Below, piece after piece: positions 1 to 6,688 of a stretch of 6,688 bases of DNA (the first letter of the stretch is position 1; every line of letters begins with the position of its first letter). The notes beneath the pieces were generated by a model. The model saw nothing but the letters and a program-made list of their open reading frames with translations, did no database searches and was not told the DNA's origin. A program made the translations under genes and the position numbers. The stretch covers positions 1 to 6,688 of the forward strand of contig JASHYD010001392.1 of NCBI GenBank assembly GCA_030043175.1, written 5' to 3'. This stretch comes from Xanthobacteraceae bacterium (GTDB taxonomy: Bacteria; Pseudomonadota; Alphaproteobacteria; Rhizobiales; Xanthobacteraceae).

Positions 1-14
1 GCAGTGCGCGCCAT
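1..14 (-). CDS. Start of a gene running off the left edge (partial)
   Basis: On the minus strand an AAGGAG ribosome-binding sequence is followed, 7 bases later, by ATG GCG CGC ACT, giving Met-Ala-Arg-Thr before the window ends. Motif and spacing are near ideal, which is the only evidence for the gene. The product cannot be named from four codons. A CtrA-like site lies about 50 bases upstream in the same orientation, so the stretch between could be its promoter region. The call could be a chance match. Confidence 0.35.
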
Positions 15-62
15 AGCCCCGCTCCTTGCAACGAATCAGAACAAGGAGGCTGGGAAATCTTG

Positions 63-79
63 GTTAACGAATTGCTAAA
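63..79 (-). promoter_or_regulatory. Possible CtrA-type binding site
   Basis: Read on the minus strand this is TTAG, seven bases, then TTAAC. That is one mismatch from the TTAA-N7-TTAAC consensus of the alphaproteobacterial cell-cycle regulator CtrA. It lies about 50 bases upstream of the putative minus-strand start at 14-12, a plausible promoter position. The match is short, AT-rich motifs of this kind arise by chance, and binding is inferred only. Confidence 0.22.
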
Positions 80-81
80 CC

Positions 82-457
82 TCTAACTGAACGGCATTGG
101 GTCTAGCGCCGACCCCGAACAGAAGCACGACCCCGGCGGAACGGATGACTCGCGAGTGGAGAGATGACCCTTGACAACGCCCCGGCCCGTTACAGAAGAA
201 ATGTCTGAGCAGAACGGCCAGCCGTGACCTCGGCAGCTCCTCGTCCAGAATCATTTCCATGTGCGCCTCCGCTGCGAAGCAGCGCACAGGGAATCATGCT
301 TCTATCGTCAACACAAAAATCACCCTTCCACGCCGTTAACCTGAGTTCCCAGCCGTGGCTGTTCGGTCTCCCCATATTGCACACGCCCGAGGGGCCGGGC
401 TCGTCAGCTGGGCGGAAGACGCGAACACCAAGCGCGTCGTCACGACACCCGAGAGAA
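82..457. other. Stretch with no recognised gene
   Basis: About 375 bases between the left-edge start and the end of the lipoprotein gene. Open frames exist on both strands, but their translations are rich in Arg, Pro and Ser, match no family I recognise, and lack convincing ribosome sites. A perfect 10-base palindrome (ACTCGCGAGT) sits at 148-157, and a TTGACA box at 171-176 has no good partner at 16-18 bases. No terminator hairpin with a T-run was seen. It may be old decayed sequence. Confidence 0.4.
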
Positions 458-736
458 TCAGAAGCAATTATTGCTGCCGCGCACGCAGTTCGACGACGGC
501 CCCGCCATGATTGCGGAAATCGCCGCATCGGACCGCGTACGCGCCGCATCGGCTCGCGCCGCATCGAGTTGCTGTCGACACTGCACGTAGGCCGCCTCAC
601 TGGGCTTAGCCCCGGATGACTGACACTTTGCGTCATCTCGGGCATCGTTCCGCTGCCGTGCAGCCTCCATGCGTTCCTCGGCCGTTAGACACGCCGTCAA
701 CAGCAGGCACAAGCACAAACCAAATAGTGGTTTCAT
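458..736 (-). CDS. Small cysteine-containing lipoprotein, function unknown
   Basis: A 92-residue predicted lipoprotein. The N-terminus has Lys2, a hydrophobic stretch and the lipobox LTAC, with the lipidated Cys at 16. This predicts Sec export, signal peptidase II cleavage and membrane anchoring, leaving a mature chain of about 77 residues. The start is well supported: GGGGAGGA (744-751, minus strand) lies 7 bases before the ATG. The mature part is charged and Ala-rich, with a DDAKC segment (Cys38) and a YVQCR segment (Cys53). This Cys-to-Cys arrangement resembles small lipoproteins I associate with Rhizobiales; that is recollection, and no function is known to me. Next come repeated DAAR/DAA units at residues 58-72, encoded by three GCCGCATCG copies, and a tail with Cys84 and Cys91. 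A TATCCT sequence upstream could be a -10 element but is weak. The gene stands alone, downstream of a transposase remnant on the same strand. Confidence 0.8.
   Translation of the reverse strand: MKPLFGLCLCLLLTACLTAEERMEAARQRNDARDDAKCQSSGAKPSEAAYVQCRQQLDAARADAARTRSDAAISAIMAGPSSNCVRGSNNCF
522..566 (-). repeat. Short tandem-like DAA-coding repeat inside the lipoprotein
   Basis: The 9-mer GCCGCATCG occurs three times on the plus strand, at 522-530, 543-551 and 558-566. On the coding (minus) strand each copy reads Asp-Ala-Ala, giving an alanine-rich, probably helical stretch of the lipoprotein. It is a low-complexity feature inside a gene and not a mobile repeat. Confidence 0.6.
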
Positions 737-864
737 CCATTGGTCCTCCCCTTCACAACCTTAGCGCCGCGTAAGCCGGGCCAGGATACACGATTGGGCC
801 TTGGCACGGAAAAAGGTTCACCTTCTCGGGGGCCGGGGCATATCCCGACGCAGTGGGGGTCGTC

Positions 865-1173
865 AAAGTCGTCGAGGACCGTCAGCGCCGGTATTGGCGT
901 TGACTCGCGGCCCCCAAGCGCCCGGCCGAATACCTTGCGGCTGAATGCGTCCAGGATGACAGCGAGGTAGCCGAACTCCTCCGCCAAATGCACGTAGGTG
1001 GTGTCAGCCACCCAGAGTTGATCGAGGCCGGTGAGCACTATACCACGGGTAAGATTGGGAACGACGCACCAGTCGTTGACACGAGTTGGTCGTTGTCGGC
1101 ACAAACCGGTCCGGCGCAGGTACAAAAGCTTGTCCTCGCGTATCAAGCGCCGCACCCGCCAGACGCCACGGGT
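865..1173 (-). pseudogene. Remnant of IS3-family transposase (OrfB, integrase core)
   Basis: The minus-strand translation contains the end of the helix-turn-helix part (RRLIREDKLL), a LTGLDQLWVADTTYV segment carrying the first catalytic Asp of the DDE triad (codon at 1003-1005), and YLAVILDAFSRKV just after it. These are typical of IS3-family OrfB proteins. Similarity fades after the GRAL segment. The second catalytic region (usually HSDRG) and the Glu region are absent, and an in-frame TAG at 1174-1176 cuts off the N-terminal part. Full OrfB proteins are usually about 270-300 residues; only about 100 are recognisable. The frame stays open to 733, but the distal part looks unrelated. No OrfA, inverted repeats or target duplication were found. 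The product should be inactive. The remnant ends about 90 bases before the kinase start and points away from it. Confidence 0.8.
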
Positions 1174-1265
1174 CTACGCGGTGCTTCGCATCGCCTCGCT
1201 GCCCTTAGTTGCATTGCGGGTTTAAGGCATTAGGCTAACAGAGGGCTCGGGGCGCAGGGTTCGGG

Positions 1266-4200
1266 ATGGCGGAAAGCTTCGACGCACGAGGGCTGATGTT
1301 TCTCCAGGATGGCGGGGAAATGGGCGCCCTCATGCGGGCCACGGATTGGGCTGCGACCCCGCTCGGCTCTCCCGAGAGCTGGTCGCCTTCGCTAAAGGTG
1401 GTGGTCGCACTGCTGCTGGCCAATCGGTTCCCGCAGCTTCTTTGGTGGGGCCCGGACTACATCTCAATCTACAATGACGCTTATCGGCCGGTGCTCGGCG
1501 CCAAGCATCCGGCAGCCCTCGGCCGACCCTTCCGCGACGTTTGGCCCGAGGTGCAGCACGTGCTCGCTCCTCTGATTGACGCGCCGTTCCATGGCGGGCC
1601 GTCGAGCTGGACCGATGATATCCAGCTGGAGGTGCAGCGCCACGGGTTCGCTGAAGAGACCCACTTCACGTTCGCCTATAGCCCGGTGCCGGACGACACC
1701 GCGCCTCGCCGTATCGGGGGGGTTCTGGCGACGGTCAGCGAGATCACCGAGAAGATTGTAGGCGAGCGCCGGCTGGCGGCACTTCGAGATTTGGGGACGC
1801 GCGCGAGCGACGCGCGCTCCGCAGAGGCTGCCTGCGCTATCATGGCCGAAGCGCTAGCGGCACATCCCATGGATGTGCCATTCGCCCTGATCTACCTCAC
1901 GGACGATGATTTCCACGGGGCGCACCTTGCGGGAGCGGCCGGCGCTATTGTAGGCGATCCTGCTGCGCCGGACATTGTCGATCTACGAGCAATGGACGCG
2001 CCGTGGCCTTTGGGGCAGTCGGCCAAGACCCTGGCTCCCGTGCTGGTCGAGCGGTTGGGTGCCCGCTTCTCGAGTCTGCCCGCAGGAGCTTGGGCCGACC
2101 CGCCACATACGGCGCTGATCGCACCCTTGGTGGCGGCAAACAAGCTCGTGGGGTTCCTGGTCGCTGGCGCGAGCTCCCGGTTGCGGCTGGACGAGCAGTA
2201 TAGGTCCTTCTTCCTTCTGATCGCGGCACAGATTGCCACCGCCATAGGGAACGCTCGGGCCTACGAGCAAGAGCGCGACCGAGCCGAGGCGTTGGCGGCG
2301 ATCGATCGCGCTAAGACAGCATTCTTCTCCAACATCAGCCACGAGTTCCGGACGCCACTAGCGCTGATGTTGGGGCCATTGGAAGACGCCTTGGCAGACG
2401 CCGCGAATGCCCTCGGGCCTTCCCAGCGGCGGTGCATTGAGCTGGCGCAACGGAACGGGCTTCGACTGCAGAAGTTGGTCAACACGCTGTTGGATTTCTC
2501 GCGCGTCGAGGCCGGCCGCATCCAGGCCGTCTATCAGCCGACCGCACTAGCCGCATTCACAGCCGATATCGCCGCTAGTTTTCGCTCGGCCTGTGAGAGG
2601 GCGGGACTGACCCTGACGATTCACGCGCCGCCTCTCGCCGAGCCGGTCTTCGTCGACCGCGAGATGTGGGAAAAGATTGTCCTTAATCTCGTGTCCAACG
2701 CCTTCAAGTTCACCTTCGAAGGCGGCATCGACATTTCGCTGGCGGGAGACGATGGTCAGGCGGTGCTCCGCGTGAGCGACACTGGTGTCGGCATTCCCGA
2801 GGCCGAACTGCCGCGTCTCTTCGAACGGTTCCATCGTGTTGCCGGCACCCAGGGGCGCACCCACGAGGGCACGGGTATCGGCCTTGCGTTGGTGCAGGAA
2901 CTGGTCAACCTCCACAAAGGTGCTATCGAAGTCGACAGCCGGCTGGGCCAAGGGACCACCTTTACCGTTTGCCTGCCCTTCGGCACTCGCCATCTGCCTC
3001 AGGACCGTATCGAGACGGAGCGCAGCCAGGTCTCGACGGCGGTGCGTGCCGATTCGTTCGTTGCTGAGGCACTCCGCTGGTTGCCGGACGTGGTGGACGA
3101 AGAAGGGATCGAGACGCCGCTGACGCCAACCGTCGGGCCGAAAGCGTCCATCCTAGTCGCCGATGACAATGCTGACATGCGTGACTATCTGCGCCAGCTA
3201 CTGGGCCAACGCTATGTGGTGCGGCTGGCAGCCAACGGGACGGAAGCGCTGGCGGCAATTCGGGTGGACAGGCCCGATCTAGTCCTCGCCGATATCATGA
3301 TGCCAGAACTGGATGGCTACGGTCTTCTGAGAACGGTCCGGGGGGACCCCACGCTGGTCGACTTGCCCGTGGTGCTGTTGTCGGCCCGCGCCGGTGAGGA
3401 AGCCACGATTGAGGGGCTGGATGCCGGTGCGGACGATTACCTGATCAAACCGTTCAGCGCGCGTGAGTTGGTCGCCCGCCTGTCCGCCAATTTGGAGCGT
3501 GCTCGCGGCCGCCGGCAGGTGCGGGAAAGCGAGGAGCGCTTCCGCGCGTTGGTGACTGCAACCTCGGATGTCATCTATCGCATGAGCCCTGACTGGACCG
3601 AAATGCGCGTGCTCAACGGTCGTGGCATCCTCGCGGACACCCATTCTCCGAGCGCCGCCTGGATCGAAGAATACATCCTGGCTGAGGACCGTCCGCCGAT
3701 GCTGGCGGAGATCCAGGCGGCGATCAACGCCAAGAGCGTATTCCAGATGGAGCACCGGGTCCGCCGAGCCGACGGAACAGTCGGCTGGGTTTTCTCCAGG
3801 GCGATCCCGCTTCTCAGCCCGTTGGGCGAGATCACCGAATGGTTCGGCGCCGCGAGCGACGTAACCGAACGCGTCGCGGCGGTCCGAGCACTGCGCCAGG
3901 CGAATGAGACCCTGGAGCGGCGGGTGGCCGAGGCCCTGGCCGAGCGTCGGCTGATGGCCGAGTTGGTCCAAACCACCGACACTCTTGTGCAGGTGCTCGA
4001 CGAGAACTTCCGCATCCTGGCAATTAATGACGCCAACATTGCCGAGTATGAAAAAGTCTATGGCTTTCGGCCCAAGGTCGGTGATTCTCTTGCAGATTTG
4101 TTGGCGGACCGGCCAGAGCTGTGCGAGCCAGTGCTGGCCGTCTGGTCTCGGGCCTTAATGGGCGAGGCGTTCACAGCAACCGAGCAATTCGGGGACCCGG

Positions 4201-5903
4201 CGCTGCAGCAGCGCCATTACGAGATCACGTTGCGGCCTCTCCGCGATGGGGCCGGCAAGGTCATTGGGGCCTACCAGTTTTCGACCGACATTACTGAACG
4301 GCGGGAGGCCGAAACGCGCCTGGCCGAGGCGGAAGAGCAGCTACGACAGAGTCAGAAAATGGAAGCTGTCGGCAAGCTCACCGGCGGAGTTGCGCACGAC
4401 TTCAACAACGTTCTGCAGGTCATCGGCGGTAATCTGCAGCTTCTGAGCCGAGACGTAGCCGGCAATTTGCGTGCCGAGCAACGCTTGCAGACGGCAATGG
4501 CGGCCATTTCTCGAGGATCGAAGCTTGCTTCACAACTGCTCGCTTTTGGCCGGCGCCAGCCGCTTGCTCCGAAGGTGATCAATCTCGGCCGCCTGATCCG
4601 TAGCATTGAAGATATGCTCCGACGAGCCTTAGGCGATGGGGTTGAAATCGAGACGATTATCTCCGGCGGACTTTGGAACACATTTGTGGATGCCATGCAG
4701 GTCGAGAATGCGATTCTGAATCTTGCAATCAATGCACGCGATGCAATGGGTGGACACGGCAAGCTCACGATTGAAACGGCAAATGCGTTTCTCGATGCCG
4801 ACTATGCTGCGCGACACGGTGAGGTTGATCAGGGCCAATACGTGATGATTGCGGTCACCGATACCGGGTGCGGAATTCCGCCGGATATGATCGAGCGCGT
4901 TTTTGAACCGTTCTTCACAACCAAGCCGGAAGGACACGGTACCGGCTTGGGGCTCAGCATGGCCTATGGTTTCGTCAGGCAATCCGGAGGGCATATCAAG
5001 ATCTACAGCGAACCCGGCCAGGGCACGACTGTACGCATCTACTTGCCTCGTGTGCGGGAACTGGAAGACGTCGGAACCAAAATCGAGACTGGCCCCGCAA
5101 CAGGCGGAACCGAAACTGTGCTGGTTGTCGAAGACGACGAGGAAGTGCGGGGAACGGTCGTCGATATGCTATCTGAGCTAGGCTATAGGGTTCTCAAGGC
5201 CAAAGATGCCCAAAGTGCGTTAGCAATCATCGAAAGCGGCATCCCCATCGACCTGTTGTTTACTGACGTGGTAATGCCGGGGCCGTTGCGTAGCCCTGAG
5301 CTCGCTCGCAAAGCACAGGAACGGCTTCCCAATATCGCCGTGCTATTCACGTCGGGATATACGGAAAACGCTATCGTGCATGCGGGCAGGCTTGACCATG
5401 GCATCGAACTGCTGAGCAAGCCTTATTCCCGCGAGGCTCTTGCCCGGAAAATCCGGTATATCCTTGCAAACCATCAGCAGCCCAGACTTGAACACCCGGT
5501 ATCACGTGGCTCGCAGCGACGGGCCATGTCTCACATCCTCGTCATTGACGACGATCGCGACCTCTGCCTTATGATGGAAGAGGTGCTGCGAGCTGCGGGA
5601 TATAAAGTGTGGGTGGCCGCTGATGGCGTGCAGGGTATCAAACTGCAACGAAAGCAACCAGCATCGCTGCTGATTACTGACATTTACATGCCCAATAAAG
5701 AGGGCATCGAGACAATCAGAGATTTTCGCGAGGAATTTCCCGACGTGCCAATCATTGCTATGTCGGGCGGTGGGAGGCTGAATACGCAAGGCGGCCTCCT
5801 CACTGCCAAGGAACTAGGTGCCGCGGTGATCCTACGAAAGCCTTTTGAAATAAGCGACCTTCTGAGGTCAGTGGCGGCAACGCTCAATCGCTTGGAGCCC
5901 TAG
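1266..5903 (+). CDS. Giant hybrid sensor histidine kinase with two kinase cores and three receivers
   Basis: A 1545-residue soluble two-component protein; no transmembrane segment or signal peptide is visible, so it should sense cytosolic cues. Approximate order: PAS 20-160 (begins [12 protein letters not shown], a form I associate with Rhizobiales hybrid kinases); GAF 170-335; HisKA with phospho-acceptor His359 in SHEFRTPL; HATPase 468-575 (Asn478, DTGVGI from Asp505, GTGIGL from Gly535); receiver 1, 630-745 (Asp633/634, phospho-Asp676, Lys728); PAS 754-870; coiled coil near 870-905; PAS 896-1012; second HisKA with His1044 in VAHDFNN; HATPase 1145-1260 (Asn1156, DTGCGI from Asp1199, GTGLGL from Gly1225); receiver 2, 1285-1400 (Asp1290/1291, Asp1334, Lys1385); receiver 3, 1421-1545 (Asp1428-1430, Asp1472, Lys1525). 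All key residues are present in both kinase cores and all three receivers. The ATG at 1266 has AGGG six bases upstream; Met11, Met19 and Met23 are possible alternatives. There is no output domain, so phosphate probably goes to an HPt or regulator encoded elsewhere, or the protein works by protein contact. The ligand is unknown. GC content falls in the last third. Confidence 0.95.
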   Translation: MAESFDARGLMFLQDGGEMGALMRATDWAATPLGSPESWSPSLKVVVALLLANRFPQLLWWGPDYISIYNDAYRPVLGAKHPAALGRPFRDVWPEVQHVLAPLIDAPFHGGPSSWTDDIQLEVQRHGFAEETHFTFAYSPVPDDTAPRRIGGVLATVSEITEKIVGERRLAALRDLGTRASDARSAEAACAIMAEALAAHPMDVPFALIYLTDDDFHGAHLAGAAGAIVGDPAAPDIVDLRAMDAPWPLGQSAKTLAPVLVERLGARFSSLPAGAWADPPHTALIAPLVAANKLVGFLVAGASSRLRLDEQYRSFFLLIAAQIATAIGNARAYEQERDRAEALAAIDRAKTAFFSNISHEFRTPLALMLGPLEDALADAANALGPSQRRCIELAQRNGLRLQKLVNTLLDFSRVEAGRIQAVYQPTALAAFTADIAASFRSACERAGLTLTIHAPPLAEPVFVDREMWEKIVLNLVSNAFKFTFEGGIDISLAGDDGQAVLRVSDTGVGIPEAELPRLFERFHRVAGTQGRTHEGTGIGLALVQELVNLHKGAIEVDSRLGQGTTFTVCLPFGTRHLPQDRIETERSQVSTAVRADSFVAEALRWLPDVVDEEGIETPLTPTVGPKASILVADDNADMRDYLRQLLGQRYVVRLAANGTEALAAIRVDRPDLVLADIMMPELDGYGLLRTVRGDPTLVDLPVVLLSARAGEEATIEGLDAGADDYLIKPFSARELVARLSANLERARGRRQVRESEERFRALVTATSDVIYRMSPDWTEMRVLNGRGILADTHSPSAAWIEEYILAEDRPPMLAEIQAAINAKSVFQMEHRVRRADGTVGWVFSRAIPLLSPLGEITEWFGAASDVTERVAAVRALRQANETLERRVAEALAERRLMAELVQTTDTLVQVLDENFRILAINDANIAEYEKVYGFRPKVGDSLADLLADRPELCEPVLAVWSRALMGEAFTATEQFGDPALQQRHYEITLRPLRDGAGKVIGAYQFSTDITERREAETRLAEAEEQLRQSQKMEAVGKLTGGVAHDFNNVLQVIGGNLQLLSRDVAGNLRAEQRLQTAMAAISRGSKLASQLLAFGRRQPLAPKVINLGRLIRSIEDMLRRALGDGVEIETIISGGLWNTFVDAMQVENAILNLAINARDAMGGHGKLTIETANAFLDADYAARHGEVDQGQYVMIAVTDTGCGIPPDMIERVFEPFFTTKPEGHGTGLGLSMAYGFVRQSGGHIKIYSEPGQGTTVRIYLPRVRELEDVGTKIETGPATGGTETVLVVEDDEEVRGTVVDMLSELGYRVLKAKDAQSALAIIESGIPIDLLFTDVVMPGPLRSPELARKAQERLPNIAVLFTSGYTENAIVHAGRLDHGIELLSKPYSREALARKIRYILANHQQPRLEHPVSRGSQRRAMSHILVIDDDRDLCLMMEEVLRAAGYKVWVAADGVQGIKLQRKQPASLLITDIYMPNKEGIETIRDFREEFPDVPIIAMSGGGRLNTQGGLLTAKELGAAVILRKPFEISDLLRSVAATLNRLEP

Positions 5904-6001
5904 CCGGCTCGTTATCACGGGCTTGCATCCAATCGGTCATTCTGTTTGTGCGGCCTCGGCGAATCCTAGCGCCCGAGATGAGCCACCATTTACGAGTATT
6001 C

Positions 6002-6008
6002 AGAGGAG
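6002..6008 (+). promoter_or_regulatory. Ribosome-binding site for the broken small frame
   Basis: AGAGGAG lies eight bases before the ATG at 6017-6019. It supports this ATG as the original start of the disrupted reading frame that follows, which otherwise has little to mark its beginning. Confidence 0.45.
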
Positions 6009-6016
6009 TCGTTATC

Positions 6017-6199
6017 ATGTCAAACGAGCGCGTCACCATGCTCACATTCGGCGGATATTTCCACGGGCCAAGGTCATGATAGCCCCCGGGGCCGACTACT
6101 CGGGCGCGTGTGCTACGCACGCTCGTCGCCGAGAAGATCGCCCCCCAGATCGCCGGGATTGATTATACGAACTTCAAAGCCAGCGTGACTGATGAATAG
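6017..6199 (+). pseudogene. Broken small reading frame of unknown family
   Basis: A start with a good ribosome site opens MSNERVTMLTFGGYF and is stopped after 20 codons by TGA TAG in tandem (6077-6082). The same frame is open beyond this and, from about 6104 to the TAG at 6197-6199, encodes a protein-like stretch including VLRTLVAEKIAPQIAG and DYTNF, with mostly G or C in third positions. Between the two, the +1-related frame (about 6067-6102) reads AKVMIAPGADYSG, again with coding-like codon use. The simplest reading is one gene of about 60 residues, or a longer one, damaged by two compensating frameshifts. An alternative is a genuine 20-residue leader followed by an unrelated fragment. I do not recognise the family. 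A group II intron reverse transcriptase fragment adjoins it at once. Confidence 0.4.
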
Positions 6200-6201
6200 C
6201 G

Positions 6202-6422
6202 GAGTCACTCAGCAACCCTCACCTCAACGAGGTGGACAGGATGCCGGAGCCAGACGAAAGAGACCACGCGCCACGGTAGGTATACCTACATCGAGTGCGC
6301 AAGATTTGCCGATGATCGGGTGATCTTGATTGACGCCCACCCGCGGTATGATTGGCCGATGGGGGGTAGAGAAACGGCTTCGGGAGGAGTTGGCCAAACT
6401 GCACGTCGATATTAACGAGGTG
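6202..6422 (+). pseudogene. Fragment of group II intron reverse transcriptase/maturase
   Basis: Three consecutive pieces in three frames fit the catalytic part of bacterial group II intron reverse transcriptases. Piece one (6202-6243) reads SLSNPHLNEVDRM, matching the usual LLSNLYLNEVDRM after the PQGG motif. Piece two (about 6251-6360) reads KETTRHGRYTYIECARFADD and then VILIDAHPRYDW; FADD corresponds to the catalytic YADD box. Piece three (6366-6422) reads VEKRLREELAKLHVDINEV. A shift lies near 6244-6250 and another in the G-run at 6361-6366. Complete proteins are usually above 400 residues; only about 70 remain. The fingers, the maturase (X) domain and any HNH domain are missing, and I saw no intron domain V hairpin. 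It cannot be functional. Family matching is from memory of conserved motifs, but the motifs occur in the correct order. Confidence 0.82.
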
Positions 6423-6477
6423 CGGAGGGACAAAAGCGGCATCAAGGGCGGCGACGATTGGGGGCGTGGCATTATCG

Positions 6478-6688
6478 ATGACCGCAAAGACTCCGACTGG
6501 TGTCCTCACGCGACATTCGATACGCGATCCCGCCGTCTGCCTCGGCATTGCGCTTCACGGGAAAGGCGGGGCGATTACAACTGTGCACATCGAAGGCGCG
6601 ACAGGGCGGCCTTGCGGGCGCGCTTACGTCCTGCGCGACAGCCTTGCGATCGTCTGTTCGCGGGGCTGCGCGGCACAGTGGTGTAACT
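6478..6688 (+). CDS. Unidentified gene, 5' part only (runs off the right edge)
   Basis: From ATG at 6478 the frame is open for 70 codons to the end of the window without a stop. Codon use is coding-like (roughly three quarters of third positions from residue 15 on are G or C), whereas the overlapping frame that ends at 6686 is Arg-rich and looks like a shadow. The translation starts MTAKTPTGVLTRH and contains LGIALHGKGGAITTVHIEG and Cys at 21, 46, 60, 64 and 69. The C-x3-C plus Cys69 cluster might bind metal, but this is speculation. No family is recognised. The ribosome site is weak (a G-run at about 6459-6464). GTG at 6466 is an alternative start, and the frame is open upstream to a stop at 6367-6369. 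It follows the intron-protein fragment after about 55 bases. Confidence 0.5.
   Translation, partial: MTAKTPTGVLTRHSIRDPAVCLGIALHGKGGAITTVHIEGATGRPCGRAYVLRDSLAIVCSRGCAAQWCN

Noticed and set aside
148..157. Palindrome ACTCGCGAGT as an operator
   Set aside because: A single 10-base palindrome in high-GC sequence with no adjacent promoter or gene start is expected by chance.
171..196. TTGACA with TACAGA as a promoter
   Set aside because: The spacing is only 14 bases and no supported gene follows.
75..287. 70-codon minus-strand open frame
   Set aside because: No recognisable motif, no convincing ribosome site, and composition like random high-GC sequence.
190..645. A 151-codon minus-strand open frame and a 131-codon plus-strand frame (224-619) overlapping the lipoprotein
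   Set aside because: Arg/Pro/Ser-rich translations without known motifs or good ribosome sites; the overlapping lipoprotein frame has a lipobox and strong ribosome site.
5884..5930. Possible terminator after the kinase (GAGCCC paired with GGGCTT)
   Set aside because: The stem is only 5-6 bases with a loop of about 18 and there is no T-run.
6077..6082. Stop-codon readthrough or recoding of TGA TAG
   Set aside because: Two different stops in tandem, no recoding hairpin seen, and the neighbouring segment is open in another frame; decay is simpler.
6219..6548. 109-codon minus-strand open frame at the right end
   Set aside because: It lies opposite the reverse transcriptase fragment, whose motifs explain the coding signal on the plus strand.
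6330..6686. 118-codon plus-strand open frame taken as a whole gene
   Set aside because: Only its part from about 6366 to 6422 matches reverse transcriptase; the rest is Arg-rich and overlaps a more coding-like frame from 6478. It is an accidental join.

Overview
The window looks like a high-GC alphaproteobacterial chromosome, most likely Rhizobiales and possibly Bradyrhizobium-like. The clues are GC-rich codon use, a giant cytosolic hybrid histidine kinase of a style common in that order, a small lipoprotein with a DDAKC...YVQCR core, and a CtrA-like site near the left edge. The taxonomic assignment is inference from style, not from a marker gene.

Layout, left to right. Positions 1-14 carry a well-placed ribosome site and start codon of a minus-strand gene that runs off the left edge. 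About 440 bases without a recognisable gene follow. Then come a 92-residue minus-strand lipoprotein (458-736) and a truncated, degraded IS3-family transposase (about 865-1173, minus). The window is dominated by one 1545-residue plus-strand gene (1266-5903). It encodes a soluble hybrid kinase with the order PAS-GAF-HisKA-HATPase-REC-PAS-PAS-HisKA-HATPase-REC-REC, that is, two apparently complete kinase cores and three receivers in one chain. Downstream are a broken small reading frame (6017-6199), a fragment of a group II intron reverse transcriptase spread over three frames (about 6202-6422), and the start of an unidentified cysteine-containing gene that leaves the window on the right (6478-6688).

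Functionally the only substantial intact system is the hybrid kinase, a multi-input phosphorelay protein. No HPt protein, DNA-binding response regulator or obvious target gene lies beside it here. Its surroundings are transposase, intron and gene remnants, which suggests a region that has taken repeated insertions and is decaying. Base composition also drops along the kinase gene, consistent with its C-terminal third having a different history. I found no CRISPR array, tRNA, rRNA or convincing new defence or mobile system.
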